A DNA stretch of 64,000 nt, taken from Tateyamaria omphalii (GTDB taxonomy: Bacteria > Pseudomonadota > Alphaproteobacteria > Rhodobacterales > Rhodobacteraceae). The position numbers and the translations under genes are program-made. The stretch covers positions 248,001 to 312,000 of the forward strand of contig NZ_JAHVHT010000001.1 in NCBI RefSeq assembly GCF_019802125.1. Reading direction: 5' to 3'. Position 1 is the first letter of the stretch, and every line of letters begins with the position of its first letter. Positions 15,815 to 24,257 of this stretch are shown here, one piece after another. The notes under the pieces were generated by a model. The model worked only from the letters and a program-made list of their open reading frames with translations. It was not told the DNA's origin and ran no database searches.

Positions 15815-16663
15815 TCAGGCGCGCTGGCCAGCGCGTTTTGCGGCGGGGCGTTTGCCCGTCAGCCAGTTGGGCCGTACCTGCGGTGCCTGAAAGTAGAAAC
15901 CTTGCAGACAGTCGGCCCCCATCTGCGTGAGCACCTCGACATCTTCTTGCCGTTCGACACCCTCGGCCACGACCAGCATGTCGAAATGGTGCCCGATCTG
16001 GATGATGGCGCTGGTTAGCGCTTGCGTGTCCGGATCGTTCGCGATGCCATGGCAGAACTCCATGTCGATCTTAAGCACGTCAAAGAAGAAGTCCTTGAAA
16101 TAGCGCAGCGCGGTGTAGCCCGCACCAAAGTCATCCAGTGCAAAGCAGATGCCCCGATTGCTGAGCCGATCCATGAAGTCGACAACCAGCTCCGGCTGGT
16201 CCATTGCCGAGCCTTCGGTGATCTCGAGGATCAGGCGCTCGCCAATGCTCGCATCCTTCTTCAGCCAGCGGTTCATGGTCTGCATCCAGCGCTGGTATCC
16301 GATGGAGCGCGCCGACATGTTTATAGACAGGCGAATGTTGGGATGTTCATGCAGCGTGCGCAGCCCCATGTTCAGGGCGACCACGTCAATCTCGCGCCCC
16401 AACTCGGCGCGTTCGACGACGGGCATGAAATCCTTGGCCGGGATGATGCGCCCGGTGTCGTCCATGACCCGGATCAGCCCCTCGTAAAAGCCGACACGAC
16501 CAGGGTTGTTGGCGATGACGACCGGCTGAAAGGCAAGCAGTGTCTGCTGATGTTTCACCGCCTGTTCCACCATGGACAGCGTGCTGCGGTCGCGGGCGGA
16601 TACGGCGGCGTTCAATGGATTTTCCGCACCCGCGGGTACGTTTTGGAACCGTTTATTCTTCAT
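15815..16663 (-). CDS. Stand-alone EAL-domain c-di-GMP phosphodiesterase
   Basis: About 282 residues from ATG 16663 (an upstream in-frame ATG is at 16702). The EAL domain covers almost the whole protein. The EGL variant of the EAL motif (FYEGLIR) is present, together with the metal/catalytic residues in NMSAR, EITEGS, DDFGAGY, KIDMEF and VAEGVE. It therefore looks catalytically competent for c-di-GMP hydrolysis to pGpG. No GGDEF, sensor domain or membrane span is present. The gene is divergent from tag and next to the phaA promoter region. Confidence 0.9.
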   Translation of the reverse strand: MKNKRFQNVPAGAENPLNAAVSARDRSTLSMVEQAVKHQQTLLAFQPVVIANNPGRVGFYEGLIRVMDDTGRIIPAKDFMPVVERAELGREIDVVALNMGLRTLHEHPNIRLSINMSARSIGYQRWMQTMNRWLKKDASIGERLILEITEGSAMDQPELVVDFMDRLSNRGICFALDDFGAGYTALRYFKDFFFDVLKIDMEFCHGIANDPDTQALTSAIIQIGHHFDMLVVAEGVERQEDVEVLTQMGADCLQGFYFQAPQVRPNWLTGKRPAAKRAGQRA

Positions 16664-16784
16664 GGGCTGGCAGCGACCCTCGTGTTCGAAATCTATGGTC
16701 ACCTTTGCGTTAAAGCCGTAAAAGCAGTCTTAATGTTTGCATTTTGTTCTAATTTTATCCGTTAACCAAAGCAGAGGATTTCGC

Positions 16785-17357
16785 ATGGTTCACAGGTGTG
16801 GATGGGAGGGGGATGCCCCGGATTATGTCGCGTATCACGACACCGAATGGGGTGTGCCGGAATACGATCCGCGCAGCTTGTGGGAAAAGCTCATATTGGA
16901 CGGGTTTCAAGCGGGTTTGAGCTGGATCACGATCCTGCGGAAGCGCGAGGCGTTCCGCGCGGCCTTTGCCGATTTTGACCCTGCAGTTGTTGCCACATGG
17001 GGCGAGCCAGAGGTGCAGCGCCTGTTGACCGACCCAGGCATCATCCGCCACCGGGGCAAGATCGAGGCGACGATCACCAATGCCCGCGCCTATCTCGAGG
17101 TTAACGAGGCCGTGGGGTTCGATAAATTCTTATGGAACTATGTGGATGGCGTTCCACTTCAGACCAATTTTTCGAGCCGAGATCAGGTGCCGCCCAAGAC
17201 CGAACTGAGCGAACAGGTGTCGAAGGACCTGCGGGCGCAGGGATTCAAGTTCGTGGGTCCGACGATTGTCTATGCGTTCATGGAGGCGACGGGACTGGTC
17301 AACGATCATATCACGCCCTGTTTCCGCCATGCCGAATGTGCGGCGATGGGTCGTTGA
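16785..17357 (+). CDS. tag: DNA-3-methyladenine glycosylase I
   Basis: Base-excision repair enzyme removing 3-methyladenine. In the 190 residues, zinc-snap ligands C5 and H18 at the N-terminus (HRCGW, YHDTEWG) pair with the HITPC His/Cys near the C-terminus. FQAGLSWITILRKR is the conserved TAG core. The start at 16785, preceded by GCAGAGGA, gives the family N-terminus. A strong promoter for rpsD begins right at its stop codon. Confidence 0.95.
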   Translation: MVHRCGWEGDAPDYVAYHDTEWGVPEYDPRSLWEKLILDGFQAGLSWITILRKREAFRAAFADFDPAVVATWGEPEVQRLLTDPGIIRHRGKIEATITNARAYLEVNEAVGFDKFLWNYVDGVPLQTNFSSRDQVPPKTELSEQVSKDLRAQGFKFVGPTIVYAFMEATGLVNDHITPCFRHAECAAMGR

Positions 17358-17381
17358 CTCTGGCGATTCCCGGCGTATAAG
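17354..17381 (+). promoter_or_regulatory. Sigma-70-type promoter for rpsD
   Basis: TTGACT (17354-17359), a 16-bp spacer, then TATAAG (17376-17381), about 120 bp upstream of rpsD and overlapping the tag stop. The remaining leader could carry S4-type autoregulation, but I see no specific structure. Confidence 0.7.
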
Positions 17382-17500
17382 CGCGTTCTCATTGGTGTTG
17401 GTGGCCCGCGCAAGCGGATCCCTGTCGTCCCGCGACTTGTTTTTGGCAAATCCGGGGAGAGGACAACGCCCTTCGAAAACCTGAACGAAGGAGATCAGCC

Positions 17501-18121
17501 GTGACAAAACGCACGTCTGCCAAGTATAAGATTGATCGCCGCATGGGCGAAAACATTTGGGGTCGCCCCAAATCCCCCGTCAACCGTCGTGAATATGGCC
17601 CCGGCCAGCACGGTCAGCGCCGCAAGGGCAAGCTGTCCGACTTCGGTATCCAGCTGCGCGCCAAGCAGAAGCTCAAGGGCTACTACGGCGACCTGACCGA
17701 GAAGCAGTTCCGCCGCATCTATGCCGAAGCAGAGCGGGTCAAGGGCGACACCGGTGAAAACCTGATCGGTCTGCTGGAGCGCCGCCTCGACGCCGTCGTC
17801 TACCGCGCGAAATTCGTGCCGACCGTCTTTGCCGCTCGTCAGTTCGTGAACCACGGCCACGTCAAGGTGAACGGCAAAAAGGTCAACATCCCCTCCTACC
17901 GTGTGAAGGAAGGCGACGTGATCGAGGTCCGCGACCGTTCGAAGCAACTGGCTGTCCTGCTGGAAGCGACCCAACTGCCCGAGCGTGACGTGCCGGATTA
18001 CATCGACGCGGACCACTCGAAAATGACCGCCACCTTCACCCGCACCCCCACGCTGGGCGATGTGCCATATCCGGTGATGATGGAACCGAACCTCGTGGTC
18101 GAATTCTACGCCAAGAACTAA
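17501..18121 (+). CDS. rpsD: 30S ribosomal protein S4
   Basis: Primary 16S rRNA-binding protein and 30S assembly nucleator. The 206 residues start at a GTG preceded by GAAGGAGA. The S4 N-terminal domain contains [14 protein letters not shown], the S4 RNA-binding domain contains [15 protein letters not shown] and [14 protein letters not shown], and it ends VVEFYAKN. It is monocistronic, between its own promoter and a terminator, as is common in Rhodobacterales where rpsD lies outside the alpha operon. Confidence 0.98.
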   Translation: MTKRTSAKYKIDRRMGENIWGRPKSPVNRREYGPGQHGQRRKGKLSDFGIQLRAKQKLKGYYGDLTEKQFRRIYAEAERVKGDTGENLIGLLERRLDAVVYRAKFVPTVFAARQFVNHGHVKVNGKKVNIPSYRVKEGDVIEVRDRSKQLAVLLEATQLPERDVPDYIDADHSKMTATFTRTPTLGDVPYPVMMEPNLVVEFYAKN

Positions 18122-18159
18122 AGCCGGGGGCCTTCGGGCCCGCGCACCAGACGTTACAG

Positions 18160-18187
18160 GGCCGCTCCGATCCGGGGCGGCCTTTTT
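18160..18187 (+). terminator. Intrinsic terminator after rpsD
   Basis: A 9-bp stem (GGCCGCTCC/GGGGCGGCC, one G-T pair) followed by TTTTT. It sits directly before the stop of the convergent tail-tube gene. Confidence 0.88.
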
Positions 18188-18646
18188 CTATGCGTTTTCG
18201 TTGGTGATCCCTTTATGGGCCAGCTCGACAATCTCGACAGCGATCTCGTTGCCTTCGGCTTTCAGGTCGGTCCCTGTGACCTTGGTCGGAAAAGCATTCT
18301 TGAGTGTCCATCGCATCGTCTCCTCTCCGCCCGCGTCCACCAGAGCGATCGTGACATCTTCGCGTTTCATCGTGTTCATCTTGATGCCGCTGAACCAGTC
18401 CCAGAATGCCCCTTGCCTGGCGAACGTCCCATGTCTCAGCGTGACATCTCCGGATTTGATCATGCCGGGCATCTTGATGGTCGAGAACACTTTGGAATTG
18501 CCGGCGCGATATTCGATGACCTCCGTTTCGGCTTCGAGGCCGCTGACCTCCCGGAACGCAACCTCTTCGCCGGCGACCGTCACGCGGAACTCGAATGCGG
18601 GCAGAGGCCACGCGGTCTGCGATGCGGGGGAATTGTCGTCTGCCAT
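18188..18646 (-). CDS. Phage tail tube-like protein (T4 gp19 family), orphan
   Basis: 152 residues matching the gp19/tube family of contractile tails and extracellular contractile injection systems. FEFRVTVAGEEVAFREVSGLE, split as FEFRVTVAG then REVSGLEAETEV, is the usual opening. KMPGMIKSGDVTLRHGTF lies in the middle, followed by W-D-W-F. Such proteins form the inner hexameric tube. No sheath, baseplate, spike or terminase gene is nearby, so it is an orphan here. It may be a domesticated relic or a product used by a system elsewhere. It ends at the rpsD terminator. Confidence 0.8.
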   Translation of the reverse strand: MADDNSPASQTAWPLPAFEFRVTVAGEEVAFREVSGLEAETEVIEYRAGNSKVFSTIKMPGMIKSGDVTLRHGTFARQGAFWDWFSGIKMNTMKREDVTIALVDAGGEETMRWTLKNAFPTKVTGTDLKAEGNEIAVEIVELAHKGITNENA

Positions 18647-18777
18647 GTCGCGGCTCCTGCACAGGTGGCTTTGGCCAAGTGTAGCAGAGTTTGGCTTTGA
18701 CTTGTGATTTCATGTCACAGGGGCAGACCCGGTATCCTTCACTAGGCTGACGCCACAGAGTCCAACGAGCGTCGCCC

Positions 18778-19260
18778 ATGTCTGCACCGCGTGTCACCGC
18801 CACCCGCCTTTCATCCGACAGCGCCTTGCATGGCCGGATGGGGCGTGGAGATTTTCTGGATTGCTACAGTGTTGCCAGCCCCGCCAGCCCCAGAAGCGCG
18901 GCCGAGATCATCACGGCCTTTCCCGGCTGGGCGCAGGTGCTGGTCAAGCTTCGCGGGTTGATAACGACCCCGTTCGGGCTGTCGCAGGACGGGCCGGAGG
19001 CCGCGGACAAGCTGGGACCGTTCCCCGTCGAAAGCGAAACGGGCACCGAATTGATCGCGGGCTTTGATGACAAGCACCTCGATTTTCGGGTGTCCGTGCG
19101 GTCAGAGAACGGGACCGTGTCGCTTGCCACGTGGGTGCATCCGCACAACTTGGGTGGCCGTCTCTACCTCGCGACCATCATGCCGTTCCATATCCTGATC
19201 GCACGTGATGCGTTGGCGCGGGTGGCCCGCGCGCCTCAACTGCCGTCGCACACGGTCTGA
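18778..19260 (+). CDS. DUF2867 family protein
   Basis: 160 residues resembling DUF2867, with a DFLDCYSV opening, PGWAQVLVKLRG, DDKHLDFRVSV and a terminal HNLGGRLYLATIMPFH. It is probably a lipid- or polyketide-cyclase-like (SRPBCC-type) small-molecule-binding protein; the function is not established. It is divergent from the tail-tube gene and abuts the stop of the convergent Hint gene (19260/19261). No signal peptide. Confidence 0.75.
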   Translation: MSAPRVTATRLSSDSALHGRMGRGDFLDCYSVASPASPRSAAEIITAFPGWAQVLVKLRGLITTPFGLSQDGPEAADKLGPFPVESETGTELIAGFDDKHLDFRVSVRSENGTVSLATWVHPHNLGGRLYLATIMPFHILIARDALARVARAPQLPSHTV

Positions 19261-20355
19261 TTACCGAGCGGTCAGAGACGTCTCGCCCTGCGCGGCCGTG
19301 GTTGCCCGCAACTCATAGCCGCGCACGCGCTGCCGTGCCCGTGGGAACGGTGCAGGGGCTGCCGGGTCGGAAAGGCTGGGGTACAGCGCCACGAGGCGCG
19401 CATGTGCAATCGGGTCCAGGCTCTGTCGCGCCACGGGACCGGGATAGAACGTTTCGGTCAACATTCCGTTGGCCCAGACCAGCGCGTGTCCGTCGACCAT
19501 GAAATGAAAATACTCGATGGCCTTTCCCTCGAGCCCTTGTGTGATCCCGTCGCCATCCACACAATCGCGGGCCGCGACCAAAACCTCGGCACTGTCGAAC
19601 ATCATCCGAAATGCTGCGTTGCGTTGCAGCACGCAATGGCGCGGTGACAGACCGGTCGGAGCATAGGGTTTGTCCGTGCCGAATGTGTGCGGCGCGACCC
19701 ACACCGGCAAATCGTCGCCCTGGGGAAACAGGATCATCCGTTGCGCGGCCCAGGTGATGCGCTGGGCGCCTTCATCGAGGGTCAGAATGCGGTCTCCGAC
19801 GCCCAAGGTCTCGACCGGGACATCTCCTGCAGGCGTGCGGATCAGTGTCCCGCGTGCGAAACAGACGATCTCGCCATAAGGTGTGCCGCCGCCGTCGTTC
19901 TTGAACGAGATATCGTAAGTCGTGCCCGGCACCAGCGGTGCGGTCGACACGACAAGCGTCAGATCGCCCTGGTTCTCGCCCGGACCCGCAGCCACGAACA
20001 GCAGATCAATGGGAGCGCCACCGCCCACAGGTGTGGCCGTCAGCGTGAACTCGACCTCCAGCACCGCGCCCGCGGCGATCTGGACGGGGTTGCCCGCCGC
20101 GTCGGTCGTGTTGATGTCATCGCGCAGGATCTGGTTCAGCGGGGTGCCGTTCGGATCGTCCTGGAACCCGTCGTCGAATTCCATGTCGTCGTCAAGCACG
20201 TTGATGTCGATGGTCGACGCCCCGCCCGCAAGCGTCGCCTGCGCGTTGCCGGGCAGTGAAAACGGCCCGTTCTGGCCGGGGTTCAGCTGGCCATTGTCAT
20301 TCACGAAGGTGAAGTCCTGAAACAGGAACCCTGTAATGGAACCACCATTTGGCAT
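19261..20355 (-). CDS. Hint-domain (Hedgehog/intein-type) protein, probably secreted
   Basis: 364 residues. The N-terminal ~160 form a beta-rich, Asp/Asn/Gly-rich region with DDDMEFDD acidic clusters, like type I-secreted roseobacter proteins. A Hint_2 domain begins at C165 (CFARGTLIRT), continues through VETLGVGDRILT and includes SPRHCVL. Hint domains can self-cleave at the Cys, but many roseobacter members may only be structural. No classical signal peptide is present, which is compatible with type I export. It is flanked by convergent DUF2867 and followed upstream by a 168-bp AT-richer gap. Confidence 0.85.
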   Translation of the reverse strand: MPNGGSITGFLFQDFTFVNDNGQLNPGQNGPFSLPGNAQATLAGGASTIDINVLDDDMEFDDGFQDDPNGTPLNQILRDDINTTDAAGNPVQIAAGAVLEVEFTLTATPVGGGAPIDLLFVAAGPGENQGDLTLVVSTAPLVPGTTYDISFKNDGGGTPYGEIVCFARGTLIRTPAGDVPVETLGVGDRILTLDEGAQRITWAAQRMILFPQGDDLPVWVAPHTFGTDKPYAPTGLSPRHCVLQRNAAFRMMFDSAEVLVAARDCVDGDGITQGLEGKAIEYFHFMVDGHALVWANGMLTETFYPGPVARQSLDPIAHARLVALYPSLSDPAAPAPFPRARQRVRGYELRATTAAQGETSLTAR

Positions 20356-20523
20356 TTCGCCACTCCCAGTAAGGACTGCATTCTGCAGGATGAAACTTGA
20401 TAATACACGCTCGGCGGGAATCCACCTATGTGTTACTCACTACAGTCTGGAAACACTCTGTTTCGCGTAGGAGAGGTCACTATACGTGCAATATGGCAGC
20501 TTTTTGCCTGCTTTGAGGGCAGT

Positions 20524-21285
20524 TCAAGGCGCGCGGTGTTCCGCCAATGCGCGCAGGGCCTTGTCCGTTTCGTCGTCCGACGGGAAGTAAAGCTCCACCT
20601 TCAGATCGTCCAGCGCCACATCCTCGGGAGTGCCGAACTGCGCGATGGTTGCAAAGATCGACAGGCGCAGATCGCCGCTTAAAAGGACGGTCGGAATGAC
20701 CGGACCAGTGGTGTGCGTCTTGCGTCCTGGGACCCGGCCCAGGTGGTCCGCAACCTTGTCCAGCACCGCAATACCGCCCTGAGCCGCACTTTCGGTGCGC
20801 AGGCGCTGGCAGGCGTGGTGCGCTACCTCGGGCCAGTTTTCCACCACTTCGGGCAAGTGATCGGATGTCATCAGGTCAAGCAGGCTGTCGCCCTGTCCGA
20901 CACCCAGCATCCCGAACAGGTGTGATGCCGGCGCGTTCAGGTCGATGACGGTCCAAACCTTGTCCAGCGCCAGCGCAGGGTAGGGCGCGTGGGCTCGCAG
21001 CATGTGCCCGACGGCGGCGCGGACCGGCGCCATGTCGGCCGAATCCCACGCGCGGGCGGGGTAGCGCGCGGCAAAGCCTGCATGGGTCAGCATGTGGTTG
21101 CGTGCATCCAGCGGCAGGGCCAGCGCATCGCTCAGCCGGCCGATCATCTCGCGGCTGGGCTGGGCGCGCCCACTTTCAAGAAACGAGATATGGCGCGCGG
21201 ACACATCCGCTTCGCCCGCCAGATCAAGCTGGCTGAAGCGGCGTGCCTTGCGCCAGGTCCGCAGGGTGCCGGGGAAGTCTGTCAT
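20524..21285 (-). CDS. XRE-family regulator with MmyB-like ligand-binding domain
   Basis: 253 residues. The helix-turn-helix lies in the N-terminal ~65 residues (RRFSQLDLAGEADVSARHIS is typical). The rest is the MmyB-like PAS-type domain found in fatty-acid-binding XRE regulators, with NAPASHLFGML and ENWPEVAHHA. It is divergent from the small membrane protein at 21391, with a perfect ATTACCT/AGGTAAT palindrome between them. It probably represses that gene and itself. Confidence 0.88.
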   Translation of the reverse strand: MTDFPGTLRTWRKARRFSQLDLAGEADVSARHISFLESGRAQPSREMIGRLSDALALPLDARNHMLTHAGFAARYPARAWDSADMAPVRAAVGHMLRAHAPYPALALDKVWTVIDLNAPASHLFGMLGVGQGDSLLDLMTSDHLPEVVENWPEVAHHACQRLRTESAAQGGIAVLDKVADHLGRVPGRKTHTTGPVIPTVLLSGDLRLSIFATIAQFGTPEDVALDDLKVELYFPSDDETDKALRALAEHRAP

Positions 21286-21319
21286 GCTTGCAGCCTAGCG
21301 ACGGCGCGGCGGTCAATCC

Positions 21320-21336
21320 ATTACCTGTGAGGTAAT
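21320..21336. promoter_or_regulatory. Operator-like palindrome between XRE regulator and membrane protein
   Basis: Perfect 7-bp arms ATTACCT/AGGTAAT around GTG, 35 bp from the XRE start and 55 bp from the divergent gene start. It is the likely binding site of the adjacent MmyB-like regulator. Confidence 0.65.
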
Positions 21337-21390
21337 TGATCGGGCGCAGCGCACGAGGCTACCCCATCCGCGACATGGATGGAGAGAGAT

Positions 21391-21822
21391 ATGACCCAAG
21401 ATTTTCAAAAGTTCTGGCTGAAGATCACGGCGCTGGTCATTGGCGGGTTTGCCCCGGTGATGCTTCTGGGCACCATGACAGCGACCTCGGCCCCGCTGCA
21501 ATTCACCATGGATGTGCTTGGGATGCCCCTGGATGGGTTGCCGCTGTACGGCGACGATGCCAGCCGGTTCCTTGCCGCGATCATGGGCGGGCTCATGCTG
21601 GGATGGGGCGCGACCATCTGGTGCCTGCAGGCCTGGGTCTATGACGCAGCACCCGAGGGCGTGCGACGCACCGTTGTCACCGGTCTGTGCCTGTGGTTCG
21701 TCCTGGATGGCATCGGATCGGTGCTGGCGGGACAGGCTTCCAACGTGCTTTTCAACCTCCTGATCCTTGTGTCCGCGATTGGCCCGCTTTGGCGTCCCGC
21801 ACGCGCCACCGTATTGTCGTGA
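21391..21822 (+). CDS. Small four-TM membrane protein
   Basis: 143 residues from ATG 21391 (GGAGAGAG just upstream; an ATG at 21379 overlaps that site). Four hydrophobic segments are visible (roughly residues 10-32, 55-80, 88-108 and 113-130). It resembles DoxX-like or DUF4345-like small membrane proteins, but I cannot assign a family firmly. Its divergent pairing with an MmyB-like XRE regulator and the shared palindrome suggest regulated expression. Confidence 0.8.
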   Translation: MTQDFQKFWLKITALVIGGFAPVMLLGTMTATSAPLQFTMDVLGMPLDGLPLYGDDASRFLAAIMGGLMLGWGATIWCLQAWVYDAAPEGVRRTVVTGLCLWFVLDGIGSVLAGQASNVLFNLLILVSAIGPLWRPARATVLS

Positions 21823-21892
21823 AGAATTCACCTGCAAAAACTGCAACCTGTGGTAGCCTCAGTCCATTGATTGATGAGAATTGGAGACTGCC

Positions 21893-22930
21893 ATGGGCGC
21901 CCGCGACATTTCATTTGCGAGCTTCAACCTGCTGAACCTGCAAACCCCCGGCGATGCCATTTACGGCGACACCGACGGCTGGGACCCGATCATCTACCAG
22001 CGCAAGGTCGATTACACGGCCAGCGTGATGGGACGGCTGGATGCGGACGTTGTGGGCCTGCAGGAACTGTGGGCCGCCGATGCACTGGATCAGGTGTTGG
22101 AGGAGGCGGGCATGATGGAGGAGTTCGATCCGCTGGTGCCGCCGGATCATACCGGCAACCGGATCGTCTGTGCCGCGGCCGTGCGCAAGGGGATGCTGGT
22201 GGGTGATCCGGAATGGATCGTGGATTTCCCCGAAGAATACGAGCTGAAGACCGGCGGTGACGACCCGCAACAGGACTTTCTCGAGGTGAGTTTGAGCACC
22301 TTTTCCCGGCCCATTCTGCACTTCCAGGTCCAGCCCGACGACCGCACACCCGTCATCCATGTCTTTGTCTGCCACTTCAAATCCCGCCGCCCGACGCAGA
22401 TCTGGCGCGAACGCAGCTGGTACGAAAAGGAGGTCCACGGCTCCCACGCCACGGCGCTCGGTTACGCCATCTCAACCGTGCGCCGTACGGCGGAGGCAGC
22501 GGCGCTGCGGGTTATCATTACCAAGCTGATCAAGAAGACGGACACGCCGGTCGTGGTCATCGGCGACATGAACGACGGTAAGGACAGCAATACGCTCAAC
22601 ATCCTGTCCGAGCAGCCCACCTACCTGTCGCCGCTGTCGACGGGCGGGGGGGACAACGCGCTTTATACCGCGCAGACGATACAGGAATACCGCTCGGTGC
22701 GGGATGTTTACTACACCCATGTCTACAAGGGGCAGCGCGAGAGCCTCGACCACATCATGTTCAGCCAGGAATTCTACGACAACTCCAAGCGCCGCAAATG
22801 GGCCTTTGACGAGATGGTGGTGCAGAACGACCACCTGAATTTTGACGACCACAAGGAGAGCGGCACGAACGACCACGGGGTGATCCGGGTGGGTTTCAAA
22901 TGGAAGCCTGCGCCGGATGCGACCAGCTAA
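21893..22930 (+). CDS. Endonuclease/exonuclease/phosphatase family protein
   Basis: About 345 residues with the EEP fold signatures: ASFNLLNLQ at the start, VVGLQELW (catalytic Glu), HVFVCHFKS, VVVIGDMND (Asp-Asn) and the terminal NDHGVIRV (Asp-His). It probably hydrolyses phosphodiester bonds in nucleic acid or lipids; the target is unknown. No signal peptide is present. The start at 21893 follows TTGGAGA. Structured element copy B begins 2 nt after its stop. Confidence 0.88.
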   Translation: MGARDISFASFNLLNLQTPGDAIYGDTDGWDPIIYQRKVDYTASVMGRLDADVVGLQELWAADALDQVLEEAGMMEEFDPLVPPDHTGNRIVCAAAVRKGMLVGDPEWIVDFPEEYELKTGGDDPQQDFLEVSLSTFSRPILHFQVQPDDRTPVIHVFVCHFKSRRPTQIWRERSWYEKEVHGSHATALGYAISTVRRTAEAAALRVIITKLIKKTDTPVVVIGDMNDGKDSNTLNILSEQPTYLSPLSTGGGDNALYTAQTIQEYRSVRDVYYTHVYKGQRESLDHIMFSQEFYDNSKRRKWAFDEMVVQNDHLNFDDHKESGTNDHGVIRVGFKWKPAPDATS

Positions 22931-22931
22931 C

Positions 22932-23096
22932 CCGGACCGGACTCAAGCCGAAGGCGCCGGTCCAGCGGCGGACCGTCCCGGCGGGCTGCCGCTACATCGC
23001 CGTTTGTGTGCAACCCCAGCGTCTGAGGCAAACGATCACCATAAACCGCGCTGTTTCGGCGTTAGAGCGCCAGCCCACGGTCCGCCGCTGGACCGG
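22932..23096. repeat. Structured intergenic element, copy B (same family as 9001-9168)
   Basis: Arms 22957-22976 and 23077-23096 are perfectly complementary over 20 nt. The first 7 nt of the inner arm (CCGGTCC) can alternatively pair with GGACCGG at 22934-22940. Its GCGGC can also pair locally with GCCGC at 22988-22992. Conserved blocks shared with copy A in order are TCAAG, CCAGCGGC, GCCGCTA, AGCGTC-n2-AGGCAAA (same internal spacing) and ATAAA 15 nt later. It lies between the EEP gene and hisC, both on the plus strand. Function unknown. Confidence 0.7.
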
Positions 23097-23149
23097 CGCG
23101 ACGCGCGCGCGCTTTTGCCCCTAGCCACTCCGGCCCTGCGCCCCTAAAA

Positions 23150-23170
23150 CCTCTCTGACATACGGAGAGG
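23150..23170 (+). promoter_or_regulatory. Hairpin covering the hisC ribosome-binding site
   Basis: CCTCTC (23150-23155) can pair with GAGAGG (23165-23170), which is the Shine-Dalgarno sequence 4 nt before the hisC ATG. A 9-nt loop separates them. The 54 bp upstream include an alternating CG tract (23098-23112). Confidence 0.45.
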
Positions 23171-23174
23171 ATCA

Positions 23175-24257
23175 ATGACCCGCATCACACCGCAACCCGG
23201 CATCATGGACATCGCGCTCTATCAGGGCGGGGCGTCGCATCTGGCCGGTGTGAGGGAAGTGCTGAAACTGTCCTCGAACGAGAACCCCGCAGGCCCACCG
23301 CCTGCCGCGATCGACGCGCTGACGCAAGCAGCGAGCAGTATGCACCTCTACCCGTCCACCGACCACGCCGCCTTGCGCACGGCGATTGCCGAGGTCTGGA
23401 ATGTGGACGCAGACCGCGTGATCTGCGGCGTGGGCAGCGACGAGGTGCTTCAATTCGTGACGCAAGCCTTCTCCGGTCCCGGCGACGAAATCATCCACAC
23501 CGCCCATGGGTTTTCCATGTATCCGATCCTCGCCAACATGGCCGGGGCCACGCCGGTTTGCGTGCCGGAGGCTGAACGTGTCGTCGACGTGGATGCAATC
23601 CTCGGCGCTGTCACCGAACGTACCCGTATCGTGCTGCTGACGAACCCGGGCAACCCTACTGGCACGCGGCTTCCGGACGAAGAAATCGTGCGCCTTGCCG
23701 ACGGTCTGCCAGAGCACGTGATCCTCGTGATCGACGGGGCCTACACCGAATATGCCGAAGGGTACGATGGCGGGCTGTCACTGGCTGAAACGCGGCCCAA
23801 TGTGCTGATGACACGCACCTTTTCCAAGATCTACGGTCTCGGCGGCTTGCGGGTCGGCTGGGGCTATGGGCCGAAGGACATGATCGACGTGATGACGCGC
23901 ATCCGTCAGCCCTTCAACCTGTCGACCGTTGCGCTTGCGGCGGCCGAGGCGGCGGTGCGGGACACCCGTTGGGTCGAGGAGTGTGCCACGCTCAACGCCG
24001 ACCAACGGGCGCGCCTGACGGGTGCTTTGCGCCAGTTGGGTCTGGCCTGCGACGACAGTGACACGAATTTCGTACTGGCCCGCGCCACTTCGGTGGCCGA
24101 AGCCGACGCGGCAGAGGCAGCGTTGAACGCGGACGGCATCCTCGTACGGCGGGTCACAGGCTACGGCTTTCCCGAAGGCATCCGCATCACCGTCGGCAAT
24201 GCAGAACAGACAGGGCGTGTGATCGCCGCGCTTACAGAATGGCGGAACGCATCGTGA
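23175..24257 (+). CDS. hisC: Histidinol-phosphate aminotransferase
   Basis: PLP-dependent class I/II aminotransferase of histidine biosynthesis; members of this group also act on aromatic keto acids. The 360 residues include SSNENPAGPP near the N-terminus, NPGNPTGT, and the PLP lysine K218 in RTFSKIYGLGGLRVGW. It is translationally coupled (GTGA overlap) to tyrA, which suggests that this copy may serve tyrosine/phenylalanine transamination as well. The ATG lies 4 nt after a GGAGAGG ribosome-binding site that can be sequestered in a hairpin. Confidence 0.93.
   Translation: MTRITPQPGIMDIALYQGGASHLAGVREVLKLSSNENPAGPPPAAIDALTQAASSMHLYPSTDHAALRTAIAEVWNVDADRVICGVGSDEVLQFVTQAFSGPGDEIIHTAHGFSMYPILANMAGATPVCVPEAERVVDVDAILGAVTERTRIVLLTNPGNPTGTRLPDEEIVRLADGLPEHVILVIDGAYTEYAEGYDGGLSLAETRPNVLMTRTFSKIYGLGGLRVGWGYGPKDMIDVMTRIRQPFNLSTVALAAAEAAVRDTRWVEECATLNADQRARLTGALRQLGLACDDSDTNFVLARATSVAEADAAEAALNADGILVRRVTGYGFPEGIRITVGNAEQTGRVIAALTEWRNAS

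Noticed and set aside
18188..20355. Prophage or contractile injection cluster
   Set aside because: Only one tail gene is present; neighbours are DUF2867, Hint, XRE/MmyB and EEP genes. No integrase, terminase, capsid or sheath gene and no attachment-site repeats.
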